Shown: positions 25,851 through 34,109, counted from the first letter of the stretch. The stretch: DNA of 46,435 nucleotides from an uncultured Oscillospiraceae bacterium (GCA_944385435.1 CALWXG010000015.1:1-46435); one strand, 5' to 3'. Made by a program: numbers and translations. The notes: generated by a model not told the origin, from the sequence alone.

Positions 25851-26788
25851 CCCGCCGCCCCCCGCTCCAGGGCCCTGTGGGCCAGGATGGCCACCCCCAG
25901 GGCGTTGTCCACCGAGTACTTCGGCGGGGCGAACACCGCCCCCAGCCCCGCCAGCCGCTGGCGCAGCAGGGTGTTGGAGGCCACGCCGCCGGAGCACAGC
26001 ACAGGCAGCTGGCCGTACTGCTCCCGGGCCCACTTGGTGGCCCGGATGAGCACTGAGGCGATGGTCTCCAGGGTAAACCGGGCCACGTCCGGCCGGGCGG
26101 CGCCGGCCCCGATCATGTCCCGGATCTTGTTCTCCATCCCGGACAGGGAGAACTGCCCCTCCCGCAGCTTCACCGGGAAGCAGTCCGTCCGGTCCGAGTT
26201 CAGACTGAGCTCATCCATCCCCCTGCCCGCGGGGAAGGGGATGCCCAGGGCCACGCCGATGCGGTCCACCAGCTGCCCTGCGGAGATGTCCTGGGTGCCT
26301 CCGATCACGCTGGCCTCCACCAGGTGCCCGCTGGGACGCACATACAGCAGCTCCGTGGTGCCTCCGGACAGGTGCCAGGCCAGATGGGGGGCGTCCAGCA
26401 GATCCGCCCGGCCGGCCGACCAGGCCGCCGCCGCCAGGTGTCCCTGCTGGTGGGAACAGGGGAAAAAGGGCACCCCCAGGGCCGCAGCCAGGGCCCGGCC
26501 CTCCCCCTCCCCCACCAGGAAGCAGGGCATGTAGGAGTCCTCCACCTCCCGGGGCCGGGTGGAGGCGCCCACGGCGGCAAGCTCCCCGATGAGTCCCTCC
26601 TGCCGCAGCTGCTCCACCATGAGATGCAGCCGCTTGACATGCTGGAACAGGGCCTCGCTCTGCCGCAGGCCCAGCTCTCCCTCCGCCACAGTGAGCAGTC
26701 TGCCCCGGTTCTCCCCCGTCTCCCCGTCGAAGACGGCGGCGGAGGTGGTGTAGTTGCTGGTGTCAAATCCGATGCACTGCCCGGACAT
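25847..26788 (-). CDS. TsaD/Kae1-like paralogue
   Basis: A 313-residue ASKHA-fold protein of the Kae1/TsaD superfamily. It keeps the metal-binding HxxxH (H113, H117 in SHQQGH) and the C-terminal Asp (D294 in VDNALG), plus the nucleotide loops SGGTTEL and CSGGVASN. True TsaD makes the threonylcarbamoyl modification of tRNA but is usually about 340 residues and sits with tsaB/tsaE. This shorter copy lies between nusB and xseA, a location seen for a second Kae1-like gene in several Clostridia. Function is unknown. The ATG at 26788 is ten bases from GGGAG; the GTG at 26797 is almost on the site. Confidence 0.85.
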   Translation of the reverse strand: MSGQCIGFDTSNYTTSAAVFDGETGENRGRLLTVAEGELGLRQSEALFQHVKRLHLMVEQLRQEGLIGELAAVGASTRPREVEDSYMPCFLVGEGEGRALAAALGVPFFPCSHQQGHLAAAAWSAGRADLLDAPHLAWHLSGGTTELLYVRPSGHLVEASVIGGTQDISAGQLVDRIGVALGIPFPAGRGMDELSLNSDRTDCFPVKLREGQFSLSGMENKIRDMIGAGAARPDVARFTLETIASVLIRATKWAREQYGQLPVLCSGGVASNTLLRQRLAGLGAVFAPPKYSVDNALGVAILAHRALERGAAG

Positions 26789-26793
26789 GCCGC

Positions 26794-27270
26794 TCACACT
26801 CCCTCAACCGGCTGTTCCGGTTCCCCGGGGTGTACCGCCCGGACAAAGGAGCCCAGGATCCCGTTGACAAAGCCCACCACGTCGGTGTCCAGATATTTTT
26901 TCGCGATCTCCACCGCCTCGTTGATGGCCACCTTGTCCGGCACCTGGGGCAGGTAGAGAATCTCGTACATCGCCACGCGCATCACGGAGACGGCCACCCG
27001 GTCAATCCGGGTAATCCGCCAGTCCCTGGCATACTGCTGGATGTAGCCGTCCAGCTCCTCCCTGCGCAGGGCCACGCCCCGCACCAGGTCGGAGATATAG
27101 CGGCACTGCTCCTCATCCGGGAAGGAGTCGTACAGGGGCTCGTCCGCCTTCCTGTCCTCAAAGGACTCCGGCGTCAGCTCCCGGGCCAGCAATTCCTCCG
27201 CGTCCGCCTTGGAAAAGGCCTGCTCAAAGGCAAAGTGCATGGCAATCTCCCTGGCCGTTGTTCTGGTCAT
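26794..27270 (-). CDS. nusB: Transcription antitermination factor NusB
   Basis: A 158-residue all-helical NusB protein, needed for rRNA antitermination with NusE. Family features include the N-terminal REIAMHFAFEQAF and the C-terminal PDKVAINEAVEIAKKY and FVNGILGSFVR. It starts at ATG 27270 with AAAGGATGG upstream. Upstream in-frame codons reach 27351, but they precede or abut the predicted transcription start. It is the first gene of the long operon running to recN and the HAD phosphatase. Confidence 0.97.
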   Translation of the reverse strand: MTRTTAREIAMHFAFEQAFSKADAEELLARELTPESFEDRKADEPLYDSFPDEEQCRYISDLVRGVALRREELDGYIQQYARDWRITRIDRVAVSVMRVAMYEILYLPQVPDKVAINEAVEIAKKYLDTDVVGFVNGILGSFVRAVHPGEPEQPVEGV

Positions 27271-27353
27271 GATGCATCCATCCTTTCGCGGCGGCCGCGC
27301 CGCCGGTCTGCTCGTCTCTGTGGGCATATTCACCCTATTTTGAATATACATCG

Positions 27354-27382
27354 ATTATACACGGCCCGGCGGAAAAAGGGAA
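27354..27382 (-). promoter_or_regulatory. Promoter of the nusB operon
   Basis: Minus strand: perfect -10 TATAAT at 27354-27359, 17-bp spacer, weak -35 TTCCCT at 27377-27382. The -35 lies inside a small perfect hairpin (27371-27393). Confidence 0.7.
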
Positions 27383-27393
27383 GCCCTTTTTCC
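27371..27393. repeat. Perfect 10-bp inverted repeat over the nusB -35
   Basis: GGAAAAAGGG at 27371-27380 and CCCTTTTTCC at 27384-27393 with a three-base loop. It covers the -35 region and follows the asp23 terminator, so it could be an operator or an accessory hairpin. Confidence 0.6.
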
Positions 27394-27404
27394 GCTTCCG
27401 GGCA

Positions 27405-27437
27405 CAAAAACAGAGCCGGATCCGTCTCAGATCCGGC
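27405..27437 (-). terminator. Terminator of asp23
   Basis: Minus strand: 8-bp stem GCCGGATC/GATCCGGC (27430-27437 with 27415-27422), seven-base loop, then U-rich sequence ending in UUUUU at 27406-27410. Confidence 0.87.
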
Positions 27438-27452
27438 CCATGTTCTTCTCGG

Positions 27453-27821
27453 TTACTTCTGGAATGCCACACCGGCCACCGTCACGTTGACGCAGGCCAC
27501 CTGCAGTCCGCTGGTATTCTCCACTGCGCTGGAGATGGACTCCTGGACGTTTCTGGCCACATCGGGCACCACATAGCCGTATTTCACCAGCAACGTGATG
27601 TCCACCATCACCTTATCCTCCTCCACAGACACCCGGACGCCCTTGGAGAGCACCTTCCGGTTGACCATGGCGGCCACATCGCTGCCCAGGCCGGAGCCCA
27701 GTGCGCTGACGCCCTCGGTGTCCAGCGCGGCGGCGCCGGCAATGGCGGCCAGTACCTCTTCGGAGATATTCACACTGCCCAGTTCTTCTTCCCGGGAAAT
27801 ATATTCTCTGCTTTCGGCCAT
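27453..27821 (-). CDS. Asp23/Gls24-family envelope stress response protein
   Basis: A 122-residue Asp23/Gls24 protein. The N-terminal GSVNISEEVLAAIAGAAALDTEGV and the later VMVDITLLVKYG are the family core. In Firmicutes such proteins sit under the membrane and affect envelope stress or wall synthesis. It has its own strong promoter (27857-27885) and terminator, so it is monocistronic. The position just before nusB is typical for Clostridia. There is no signal peptide or membrane segment. Confidence 0.95.
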   Translation of the reverse strand: MAESREYISREEELGSVNISEEVLAAIAGAAALDTEGVSALGSGLGSDVAAMVNRKVLSKGVRVSVEEDKVMVDITLLVKYGYVVPDVARNVQESISSAVENTSGLQVACVNVTVAGVAFQK

Positions 27822-27856
27822 CTGGCCTCACGCTCCTTCCGGTCATTGGTGTGGAT

Positions 27857-27885
27857 ATTATAACACTCCGGGCGGAAAAATACAA
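27857..27885 (-). promoter_or_regulatory. Promoter of asp23
   Basis: Minus strand: -35 TTGTAT at 27880-27885, 17-bp spacer, perfect -10 TATAAT at 27857-27862. Confidence 0.83.
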
Positions 27886-27943
27886 TCCTGTTTTTGACAC
27901 CTGCCCGGACAAATCCGGGAAGTTGTCCCCCGTCCTCTCCCCC

Positions 27944-28933
27944 TCACGGACGCCCCGCGGCGCGGGTTTGTCTCAGGACCTGCTCCACGGCCGTCCGGTC
28001 CGGCATGGCGCGGATCGCGCCTTTTCTGGTGGTGACGAGGTAGGCCGCCGCGTTGGCAAAGCGGAGCATCTCAGACAGATCCGCCTGCCCCAGCCCGACC
28101 AGTCCATGCCCCAGCACATAGTCCAGGACACAGCCGCAGAAGGTGTCCCCCGCGCCGGTGGTATCCACCACCCCGCCCAGCCCGCAGGCCGGCTCAGAGG
28201 CCCGCAGCCCGCCGCAGTAGCAGCAGCTGCCCGCCGCCCCGGATGTGACGCTGATCAGGCGCAGATTGGGATACTGTCCGCGCAGGAGGGCCGCGCCGGC
28301 GTCCGGATCCCGCTCCCCGGTGACAAAGGCCAGCTCATTGTCCGCGATTTTGAGGATCTCACACTGGCTCAGCCCCCAGCGGATCTGGTCTCTGGCCTGC
28401 TCCAGGCTGGCCCAGAGGGGCTCCCGGAGATTGGGGTCAAAGGAGATCACCGCCCCCGCCTGCCTGGCCAGGGCGACCGCCCTTCGGGTGGCCGTCCGGC
28501 AGGGCTCGTCGGTGAGGGAGAGGGATCCGAAGTGGAACACCCGGCAGCTGCGCAGCAGCGCCTCGTCCAGTTCCTCTGCCGTCAGATTCACGTCCGCGCC
28601 GGGTCTGCGGTAAAAGCTGAAGTCCCGGTCCCCGTCCGGCAGGGTGTGGACAATGGCCAGGGTGGTGGGGATCTCCGGGTCATACCGCAGCCCCCGCAGG
28701 TCAATGCCGGTCTCCTCCGCCGTCTGCGCCAGCTGCCGGCCGAAGGTGTCCTGTCCCACCTTGCCCAGGAAGGCGCACCGCCGGCCCAGCCGGCACAGCA
28801 TGGCCAGCACATTGCAGGGCGCACCGCCGGGATTGGCCTCAAACAGCGCATTTCCCTGCCCGCTCAGGCCGTTCTGGGTGAAATCCATCAGCAGCTCGCC
28901 CAGGGCTGCCACATCAAATTGCTTGTCTTGCAT
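27944..28933 (-). CDS. PfkB-family sugar kinase, probable fructokinase
   Basis: A 329-residue ribokinase-fold kinase. The N-terminal substrate signature is GGAPCNVLAMLCRLG and the C-terminal motif DTTGAGDTF starts at 257, with catalytic Asp263. Overall pattern (ALGELLMDF, YRRPGADVNLTAEEL) is closest to bacterial fructokinases, but ribokinase-family enzymes also phosphorylate other sugars, so the substrate is not certain. The ATG at 28933 follows GGAGGAG. It has its own promoter (28989-29017) and lies between spoIIIAH and asp23 without obvious functional link to either. Confidence 0.9.
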   Translation of the reverse strand: MQDKQFDVAALGELLMDFTQNGLSGQGNALFEANPGGAPCNVLAMLCRLGRRCAFLGKVGQDTFGRQLAQTAEETGIDLRGLRYDPEIPTTLAIVHTLPDGDRDFSFYRRPGADVNLTAEELDEALLRSCRVFHFGSLSLTDEPCRTATRRAVALARQAGAVISFDPNLREPLWASLEQARDQIRWGLSQCEILKIADNELAFVTGERDPDAGAALLRGQYPNLRLISVTSGAAGSCCYCGGLRASEPACGLGGVVDTTGAGDTFCGCVLDYVLGHGLVGLGQADLSEMLRFANAAAYLVTTRKGAIRAMPDRTAVEQVLRQTRAAGRP

Positions 28934-28988
28934 CCCGCCGTCTCCTCCCGAACCCCGCCGGCATCGCCGCGGGCTGGCTTTCCTTTTC

Positions 28989-29017
28989 AGTGTAGCCGTC
29001 CCGCAGGCGGCCGTCAA
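28989..29017 (-). promoter_or_regulatory. Promoter of the PfkB kinase gene
   Basis: Minus strand: -35 TTGACG at 29012-29017, 17-bp spacer, -10 TACACT at 28989-28994. Confidence 0.7.
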
Positions 29018-29048
29018 GGATCTGCCGCAGAAATCTGCGCAGAAACGA

Positions 29049-29082
29049 GTCCCCACGCCCTGCCTGAACAGGACATGGGGAC
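29049..29082 (-). terminator. Weak candidate terminator after spoIIIAH
   Basis: Stem GTCCCC/GGGGAC (29077-29082 with 29049-29054) with an inner CCTG/CAGG pairing, followed by UCGUUUCUG rather than a clean U run. A palindrome CCTGCCGGCAGG lies just before it. Confidence 0.4.
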
Positions 29083-29101
29083 GGTTCCCTGCCGGCAGGC
29101 C

Positions 29102-29695
29102 TCACGGGTCCGCCTCGATGATTTTGATCTGGTTGGCCGCCAGGCCGGTGGTCTCCATGACGATCTCCACAATCTTTGCCGTATCGCTCTCACTCAGCCC
29201 GGTGGGGGTGGACTCCACCACCACGCTGGCGCTCTCCTCGTTGAGGAAGCACACGCACTCCCCGTACCCCTTGGCGGTGATCAGGTTTTCCGCCTGGGCC
29301 TCGGACATGGTATAGCTGGCCATGGTCTGGATGGAGGCATTGGCCTCATCCACCAGGGTCTGGTCGGCAGCCTCATCCGCCGCGGCCTCCTGGAGCAGTT
29401 CCAGGGCGCTGTCCCGGGCCTGCTGCCGGTTGAGCCGGGCGGAGGCAAAATACCCGGTCTGATCCTCCTGCCCCGGGCTCTGGCTCCCCTCCGGCGGGGC
29501 GCTCTCCCCCACCTGGGCAGTGGACAGGGTCTCCTCGTCCTCCTCCCCGTTCACCAGGGTGGTCTGACCCAGCACTTTTCCCGGATCGTCCTGGGACGGG
29601 TCGGACTGCTGGTTATAGGACCAGTTGAGATAGACCGCCGCGCCCACAAACACCACAATGGCCACCACCACGACATTCCGCTTCCAAACACTCAT
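29102..29695 (-). CDS. spoIIIAH: Stage III sporulation protein AH
   Basis: A 197-residue mother-cell protein that meets forespore SpoIIQ across the engulfment membranes. An N-terminal transmembrane segment (about residues 6-25) is followed by an acidic linker and a C-terminal YscJ/FliF-like ring domain ending in QIKIIEADP. The ATG at 29695 has GGAGG seven bases upstream; the frame reaches 29821 through spoIIIAG. It is the last gene of the spoIIIA operon, 34 bp after spoIIIAG. The length is close to the Bacillus protein. Confidence 0.95.
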   Translation of the reverse strand: MSVWKRNVVVVAIVVFVGAAVYLNWSYNQQSDPSQDDPGKVLGQTTLVNGEEDEETLSTAQVGESAPPEGSQSPGQEDQTGYFASARLNRQQARDSALELLQEAAADEAADQTLVDEANASIQTMASYTMSEAQAENLITAKGYGECVCFLNEESASVVVESTPTGLSESDTAKIVEIVMETTGLAANQIKIIEADP

Positions 29696-29729
29696 CGCTT
29701 CACCCTCCATTACGAAATAATGTTCCCAT

Positions 29730-30260
29730 TCAGGATCCTTTGCACACCGTGATCCGGTCTGTCCCCAGCCCGGTGAGGGCGGCCATCGCCCGGGTGAGCA
29801 CCAGCTGCACCGCCGGGTCATCCCCGCCGGGGCAGACCACCAGCGCCCCCTGAAAGGTGGGATACCGCTGGGTGATCAGCACCGCCTCCTCCCCGGCGCC
29901 GGTGGAGATGATCACGGTCTGCTCCTCCAGGGACGTGGTGTCTCCCCCCTGCTCCGCCGTCCGGTCCGAGGCCAGCACCCGCTCCATGCCCTGTTCCACC
30001 GTCAGGATCACCGACACCTCCCCCGCCCCCTCCACCTGGGACAGGGCCCGGGCCAGCTTCTCCTCCAGGGCCTCCACAGAGAAGTCCTCCTCCGCTCCCG
30101 TCAGGCCGCCCGCGGGCTCCGGGCTTTGCTCTCCCGGCCCGTCCCCGGCCGGCCAAAGCAGCAGCGCCAGTCCGGCCGCCGCCACAATGAGCACATATCT
30201 GTATTGTCTCAGCAGATCGGACATCCGATCTTTTCCCGGCAGTTTCCATGGTAGCTTCAT
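29730..30260 (-). CDS. spoIIIAG: Stage III sporulation protein AG
   Basis: A 176-residue protein with one transmembrane segment (about 22-39) and a ring-building domain including VSVILTVEQGMERVLA and RYPTFQGALVVCPGGDDPAV. SpoIIIAG forms the large ring of the feeding-tube channel in the mother cell outer forespore membrane. The start ATG overlaps the spoIIIAF stop (ATGA). The ring domain has a Gly/Thr/Glu-rich insert typical of the family. Confidence 0.94.
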   Translation of the reverse strand: MKLPWKLPGKDRMSDLLRQYRYVLIVAAAGLALLLWPAGDGPGEQSPEPAGGLTGAEEDFSVEALEEKLARALSQVEGAGEVSVILTVEQGMERVLASDRTAEQGGDTTSLEEQTVIISTGAGEEAVLITQRYPTFQGALVVCPGGDDPAVQLVLTRAMAALTGLGTDRITVCKGS

Positions 30261-30748
30261 GATCCCTTCTCCTCAAACTGCTGCCGCTGGGGCGGGATGC
30301 CCAGATCCGACTCCAGCAGCTGCGCCAGAAGCTGCCGCTGCTCCTGGCTCATCTCCCCGCGGATCTGCACCTGGTACGGGCACGGGACATCTTCCCCGTC
30401 ACACCGGCACACCACCTCCGCCTGGCAGGAAATCCCCAGCGCCGCCGCCTTGTCCACAATATATGCGGCGCTCTGCGCTTCTATGATTGATTCATACAGC
30501 AAACGGTTCTCCTCCTCCAGGGTCTGGGTATATCCCCCGGCCTGCGCCTGGTACTCCCGGGCCAGCCGGGACAGGGCGCCCTCGTCCAGCTGGAGCAGCG
30601 GGCTGACCATAGCCAGCAGCAGCACCAGGCTGCCCGCCATCCGGCAGATCCGCCGCGGCCCGCCCTCCGGCGCCAGGCTCTGGGCCAGGGCGGCCGCCAT
30701 GGCGGCGCAGGCCATGCCCATCAGCCACTGTCTGATTGCGTCCATCAT
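30257..30748 (-). CDS. spoIIIAF: Stage III sporulation protein AF
   Basis: A 163-residue protein. Two N-terminal membrane segments (about 8-25 and 33-50) are followed by a cytoplasmic or intermembrane coiled region with LAREYQAQ and a small C-terminal ring-type fold. It is a component of the SpoIIIA-SpoIIQ channel. Two adjacent ATG codons exist (30748 and 30745); the first overlaps the spoIIIAE stop as ATGA and is chosen. GGTGG lies seven bases upstream. Confidence 0.92.
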   Translation of the reverse strand: MMDAIRQWLMGMACAAMAAALAQSLAPEGGPRRICRMAGSLVLLLAMVSPLLQLDEGALSRLAREYQAQAGGYTQTLEEENRLLYESIIEAQSAAYIVDKAAALGISCQAEVVCRCDGEDVPCPYQVQIRGEMSQEQRQLLAQLLESDLGIPPQRQQFEEKGS

Positions 30749-31845
30749 GCCGCCGCCACCGAGATGGAGGACACCAGGGCGATGAGCAGCAGCAGGCAGC
30801 AGGCCCCCGTCATCCCCAGCAGCAGCCCGAAGGCGCCGCTGATCTGATCCACCAGGGCGCACAGCGGCCCGCTGCCCACCGTGGCGGACAGCGCCGCCGC
30901 CACCTTATAGAGCAGGTAGTGCACCGCCATCTGGAGCAGCGGCAGCAGGCAGATGGCCAGTATGGTCAGCATCCCGAACACCCCCACCGTCCCCTTCAGC
31001 ACGCCGGCCGAGGCCAGGATGGTCTCCGCCGCGTCGGACAGAATGCCTCCCACCACCGGGATCGCCCCGGAGATGGCAAACTTCGCCGCCTTCACCGTCA
31101 TGGCGTCGGCGGTGCCCGCCACCACTCCGCTCACCGACAGATAGCCCACAAAGGCCAGCATCACCACCGTCAGGATGGTGCCGGCGGCCCATTTGAACAG
31201 CCCGGCAATCCGGCCCAGGCCCGGGTTGCCCAGGGCGGCGTTGGCCACGCTGGCGGCGATGTACCCGTAGAGCAGCGGGATGAGCAGGCCGTTGATCAGG
31301 TTGACCAGCACGTCGCAGAACAGCACCGCCGCCATCTGCCGCACCGTGGCGCCGGTCACCGCCCCGGTGGCCGCCGTCACCGCCGCCACCGCGGGCAGCA
31401 GCACATTGGCAAAGGAGGTCATCCCGGAGATGGCCTCCCGGCCCAGGCCCAGCAGGGAGTTCACATCGGTCACCGCCACCGCCGTCACCGCCAGGGTGCC
31501 CGCCAGCGCCGCGGCGGGCATCTCCTGCCGGCTCAGCCCCCGCTGGAGGCTCTCCGCCACACCGCACACCAGCAGCACCAGCAGGATCAGCACCCCGGAC
31601 CGGACCGCCCGGCGCACCACGCCGGCGATCTCCCGGCTGCCGGTGTCCAGGATTTGCTCCAGGCCCTCCTCCAGGCCTGTCCCATAGCCGATTTCACTGC
31701 CGCTCTCCTCCGCCGCCCGCTCCAGGCCCTCCACGTCCAGGGCCTCCTCCTGGGCCTCCAGGATCTCCTCCGGCTGCGCCGCCCGGGCGGGCAGCGCCAG
31801 CGCCCAGGCCAGCAGCAGCAACAGCGCCAGTATTTTCCACTTCAT
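30745..31845 (-). CDS. spoIIIAE: Stage III sporulation protein AE
   Basis: A 366-residue polytopic membrane protein. A clear signal peptide (residues 1-22, ending LPARAA) is followed by an acidic segment and then about seven hydrophobic segments, matching the SpoIIIAE layout. It is the largest membrane component of the mother-cell channel complex. The ATG at 31845 follows a GAGGGGAAC site, 15 bases after spoIIIAD. Confidence 0.95.
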   Translation of the reverse strand: MKWKILALLLLLAWALALPARAAQPEEILEAQEEALDVEGLERAAEESGSEIGYGTGLEEGLEQILDTGSREIAGVVRRAVRSGVLILLVLLVCGVAESLQRGLSRQEMPAAALAGTLAVTAVAVTDVNSLLGLGREAISGMTSFANVLLPAVAAVTAATGAVTGATVRQMAAVLFCDVLVNLINGLLIPLLYGYIAASVANAALGNPGLGRIAGLFKWAAGTILTVVMLAFVGYLSVSGVVAGTADAMTVKAAKFAISGAIPVVGGILSDAAETILASAGVLKGTVGVFGMLTILAICLLPLLQMAVHYLLYKVAAALSATVGSGPLCALVDQISGAFGLLLGMTGACCLLLLIALVSSISVAAA

Positions 31846-31860
31846 GCCGTTCCCCTCCTC

Positions 31861-32247
31861 TCAAAGCAGCTGCGCCAGCAGCTCCAGCACCGCGTTCATC
31901 AGCGGCAGCACCGCCAGCAGGGCCAGCACCGTACCCGCCATCTCCACCACCCCCGCCAGGGCCCCCTCCTGGGCGTCCCGGCAGAAATCCGCCGCCAGCC
32001 GGGTGACCACGCCGATGCCCACCGTTTTCAGCACAGGGGACAGCACCTGGGGGGACAGGCCGCCCAGCTGCGCCAGCTTGTCCAGAAAGTCCAGCACATG
32101 CTCCAGGGCTCCGGAGCAGGACAGCAGGATCAGCGCCCCGGCGCACACCGCCAGCAGGATGGCCAGCTCCGGAACCACTCTGCGCACCACCATGGCACAC
32201 ACCGCCGCCAGAATGGCCGCAGCGGCGATGCTCATGGCCCCGCTCAT
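31861..32247 (-). CDS. spoIIIAD: Stage III sporulation protein AD
   Basis: A 128-residue membrane protein with about four hydrophobic segments, family match including LLKTVGIGVVTRLAADFCRDA-type sequence near residue 75 and a closing VLPLMNAVLELL. It belongs to the FliQ-like membrane part of the SpoIIIA complex. The start ATG overlaps the spoIIIAC stop (ATGA). Confidence 0.94.
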   Translation of the reverse strand: MSGAMSIAAAAILAAVCAMVVRRVVPELAILLAVCAGALILLSCSGALEHVLDFLDKLAQLGGLSPQVLSPVLKTVGIGVVTRLAADFCRDAQEGALAGVVEMAGTVLALLAVLPLMNAVLELLAQLL

Positions 32248-32438
32248 AGGTCGAACAGGCTCTCCACCAGGTCAAACAGGCTGCTGATCTCCCGCACCAC
32301 AATCATCAGCACCACCACCAGCGCCACCAGCGTGGTCATAGTGGCCATCTCGTCCCGGCCGGAGCGGGTGAGCACCTGGTTGAGCACCGAAACCAGAATC
32401 CCCACCGCCGCAATTTTGAAGATCAGATCCACGTCCAT
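32244..32438 (-). CDS. spoIIIAC: Stage III sporulation protein AC
   Basis: A 64-residue protein with two transmembrane segments (about 6-24 and 33-50) and the family sequence IFKIAAVGILVSVLNQVL. It is a small FliQ-like component of the SpoIIIA channel. The length matches Bacillus SpoIIIAC (about 68). ATG 32438 has an AGCGAG/GGGGGA-type site, ten bases after spoIIIAB. Confidence 0.96.
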   Translation of the reverse strand: MDVDLIFKIAAVGILVSVLNQVLTRSGRDEMATMTTLVALVVVLMIVVREISSLFDLVESLFDL

Positions 32439-32448
32439 CTCGCTCCCC

Positions 32449-32961
32449 CTATATCAGAAGTATGACCAGCAGCGCCCCCGCCGCCGCACCCAGCGTCCCG
32501 TACACCCGTCCCAGCCGCTGCCTGCGCTGCCGGGCCTGAAGGTACTGCTCCTCCAGCCGCCCCACCGCCGCGCTCAGCGCCTGCCGCTGGCGATCCGCGT
32601 CATAGCGGCCCAGCACCAGCCCCAGCTGTTCCAGGATCAGCCGGTCCTCCTCTGCCAGCCTCAGGCCGGAGCGCGCCTCACTGCGCACCCAGATCTCCCG
32701 GAAGCTCCTCCCGGCCAGGCAGGCCGTCTCCCGGGCGCACATCCGGAAAAACTCCGCCCCCCGCCCGGCGCTCCCCCGGGCCGCCCGCTCCAGCAGCTCG
32801 CCCAGGGGCGCCAGCTGCCAGCCCAGTTCCCGGCCAACAACCTCCAGCCCGACGATCAGATCCCGCAGGTCCCGGGCCCGGGCCTCCAGCTGTCCCACCG
32901 CGGCGAAGCCCAGGCCGGTACACCCCGCCGCCAGCAGCATCGCGCCCGCCATGCGGATCAT
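32449..32961 (-). CDS. spoIIIAB: Stage III sporulation protein AB
   Basis: A 170-residue protein with one N-terminal membrane segment (about 4-22), an Arg/Leu/Glu-rich helical middle and a C-terminal hydrophobic segment (LGAAAGALLVILLI). This is the GspF-like SpoIIIAB layout, thought to work beside the SpoIIIAA ATPase. The ATG overlaps the spoIIIAA stop (ATGA). Confidence 0.94.
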   Translation of the reverse strand: MIRMAGAMLLAAGCTGLGFAAVGQLEARARDLRDLIVGLEVVGRELGWQLAPLGELLERAARGSAGRGAEFFRMCARETACLAGRSFREIWVRSEARSGLRLAEEDRLILEQLGLVLGRYDADRQRQALSAAVGRLEEQYLQARQRRQRLGRVYGTLGAAAGALLVILLI

Positions 32962-33887
32962 GTCAGCACCTCGATTCTGGCCGACCGCTTCCCTGCCCGC
33001 CGTTCCAGCACCACCGCCCTCCGGAACACACCCAGCTCCAGCAGGGAGCGGTACACCGGCCGGCGGCGCAGATCCCCCACATCCCCGGCGTGGGCGGTGG
33101 CCAGCAGCGCCACGCCGCAGCCCGCCGCCTCTTCCACGGCGCTCACATCCGCCGGGCAGGTGATCTCATCGGCGGCCAGCACCTGGGGGTTCATCCCCCG
33201 CAGCAGGATCTCCAGCCCCTGGGCCTTCCGGCAGCCGTCCAGCACGTCGGTGTGCCGGCCTACGTCGAATTGGGGCACTCCCTGATACAGGGCCGCCACC
33301 TCTCCCCGCTCGTCCGCCAGCCCCACCCGGAGCGGCGGCCCGTCCACGCCGTCGGACAGGCAGCGGATCAGCTCCCGCAGCAGTGTGGTCTTTCCCGCTC
33401 CGGGGGGCGCCAGAATCAGCGCGCTGCGCACCCCCTCCTGCGTCCGCAGCGCCTCCAGCACTTCTCCTGCCTGTCCCTCCGCCGGACATGCAATGCGCAG
33501 AGCCAGGGAGGTGAGATAGCGCAGGGTCATCATCTGCGCCCCGTCCCAGGCCGCCGTGCCGCACAGGCCCAACCGGTGCCCGCCCCGCAGGGTGACATAT
33601 CCATTGCGCACCTGTCCCAGCACCGTGTGGGCGGAGGCCTGGCTGGCGGCCTCCAGCACCTGTCTCAGATCGTCCCGGCTTACAGCAGGTCCGTCCGTCT
33701 CCACTTCCCGTCCCTCCACATTCACCGTTATGGGATACCCCAGCCGCAGACGCAGTTCCTCCGCATCGGACAGCCTGTCCTCCCCCAGCCGGAAAACCCC
33801 CTGCGCCAGCTCTCCCGGCAGCACCAGCGCCGCCTGCTTCAACGCGCAAAGCCTCCGGGCACGATTCGATTCCCACACCTTGTCCAT
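32958..33887 (-). CDS. spoIIIAA: Stage III sporulation protein AA, secretion-type ATPase
   Basis: A 309-residue cytoplasmic ATPase of the SpoIIIAA family. Walker A is PPGAGKTT at 161-168 and Walker B is VLAADEI. It is thought to energise the mother-cell to forespore channel. The first gene of the operon, with GAGGAG eight bases before ATG 33887, and a good sigma-E-type promoter 79-107 bases upstream. Confidence 0.95.
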   Translation of the reverse strand: MDKVWESNRARRLCALKQAALVLPGELAQGVFRLGEDRLSDAEELRLRLGYPITVNVEGREVETDGPAVSRDDLRQVLEAASQASAHTVLGQVRNGYVTLRGGHRLGLCGTAAWDGAQMMTLRYLTSLALRIACPAEGQAGEVLEALRTQEGVRSALILAPPGAGKTTLLRELIRCLSDGVDGPPLRVGLADERGEVAALYQGVPQFDVGRHTDVLDGCRKAQGLEILLRGMNPQVLAADEITCPADVSAVEEAAGCGVALLATAHAGDVGDLRRRPVYRSLLELGVFRRAVVLERRAGKRSARIEVLT

Positions 33888-33965
33888 GGCACGTCTCCTC
33901 CGCTTTGGGATCCGCCGGGCCCGTCCGGATTGTCCCAGCGCCCGGCATTCCCGGATGACAGCACC

Positions 33966-33994
33966 ATTCTATGAGCGCCCGGGGCGGAATATTC
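33966..33994 (-). promoter_or_regulatory. Sigma-E-type promoter of the spoIIIA operon
   Basis: Minus strand: -35 GAATATT at 33988-33994, 14-bp spacer, -10 CATAGAAT at 33966-33973. The Bacillus sigma-E consensus is about KMATATT-N14-CATACAHT, so only one -10 base differs. The spoIIIA operon is sigma-E controlled in the mother cell. The match is from sequence; use is inferred. Confidence 0.8.
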
Positions 33995-34064
33995 CGGTCT
34001 GTCTCCGGATCTTCCCCCGGCGCGTCCCTCCCCCTGCTCCGCCGGCCGTGCCTTTCCGCCCAAT

Positions 34065-34109
34065 AAAACAGGGACACCCCGGAGCGCTGTTCCGGGGTGT
34101 CCCTGTTTT
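34065..34109 (-). terminator. Terminator of the gltBD operon
   Basis: A perfect 19-bp inverted repeat (34065-34083 and 34091-34109), seven-base loop, A4/T4 ends. It lies 48 bases after the gltD stop on the minus strand and before the spoIIIA promoter. Confidence 0.93.

Noticed and set aside
29061-29110. GGGGACGGTTCC-like segment as the end of an insertion element or MITE
   Set aside because: Similar strings occur in clostridial repeats, but only one short copy is here with no terminal repeats, target duplication or transposase.
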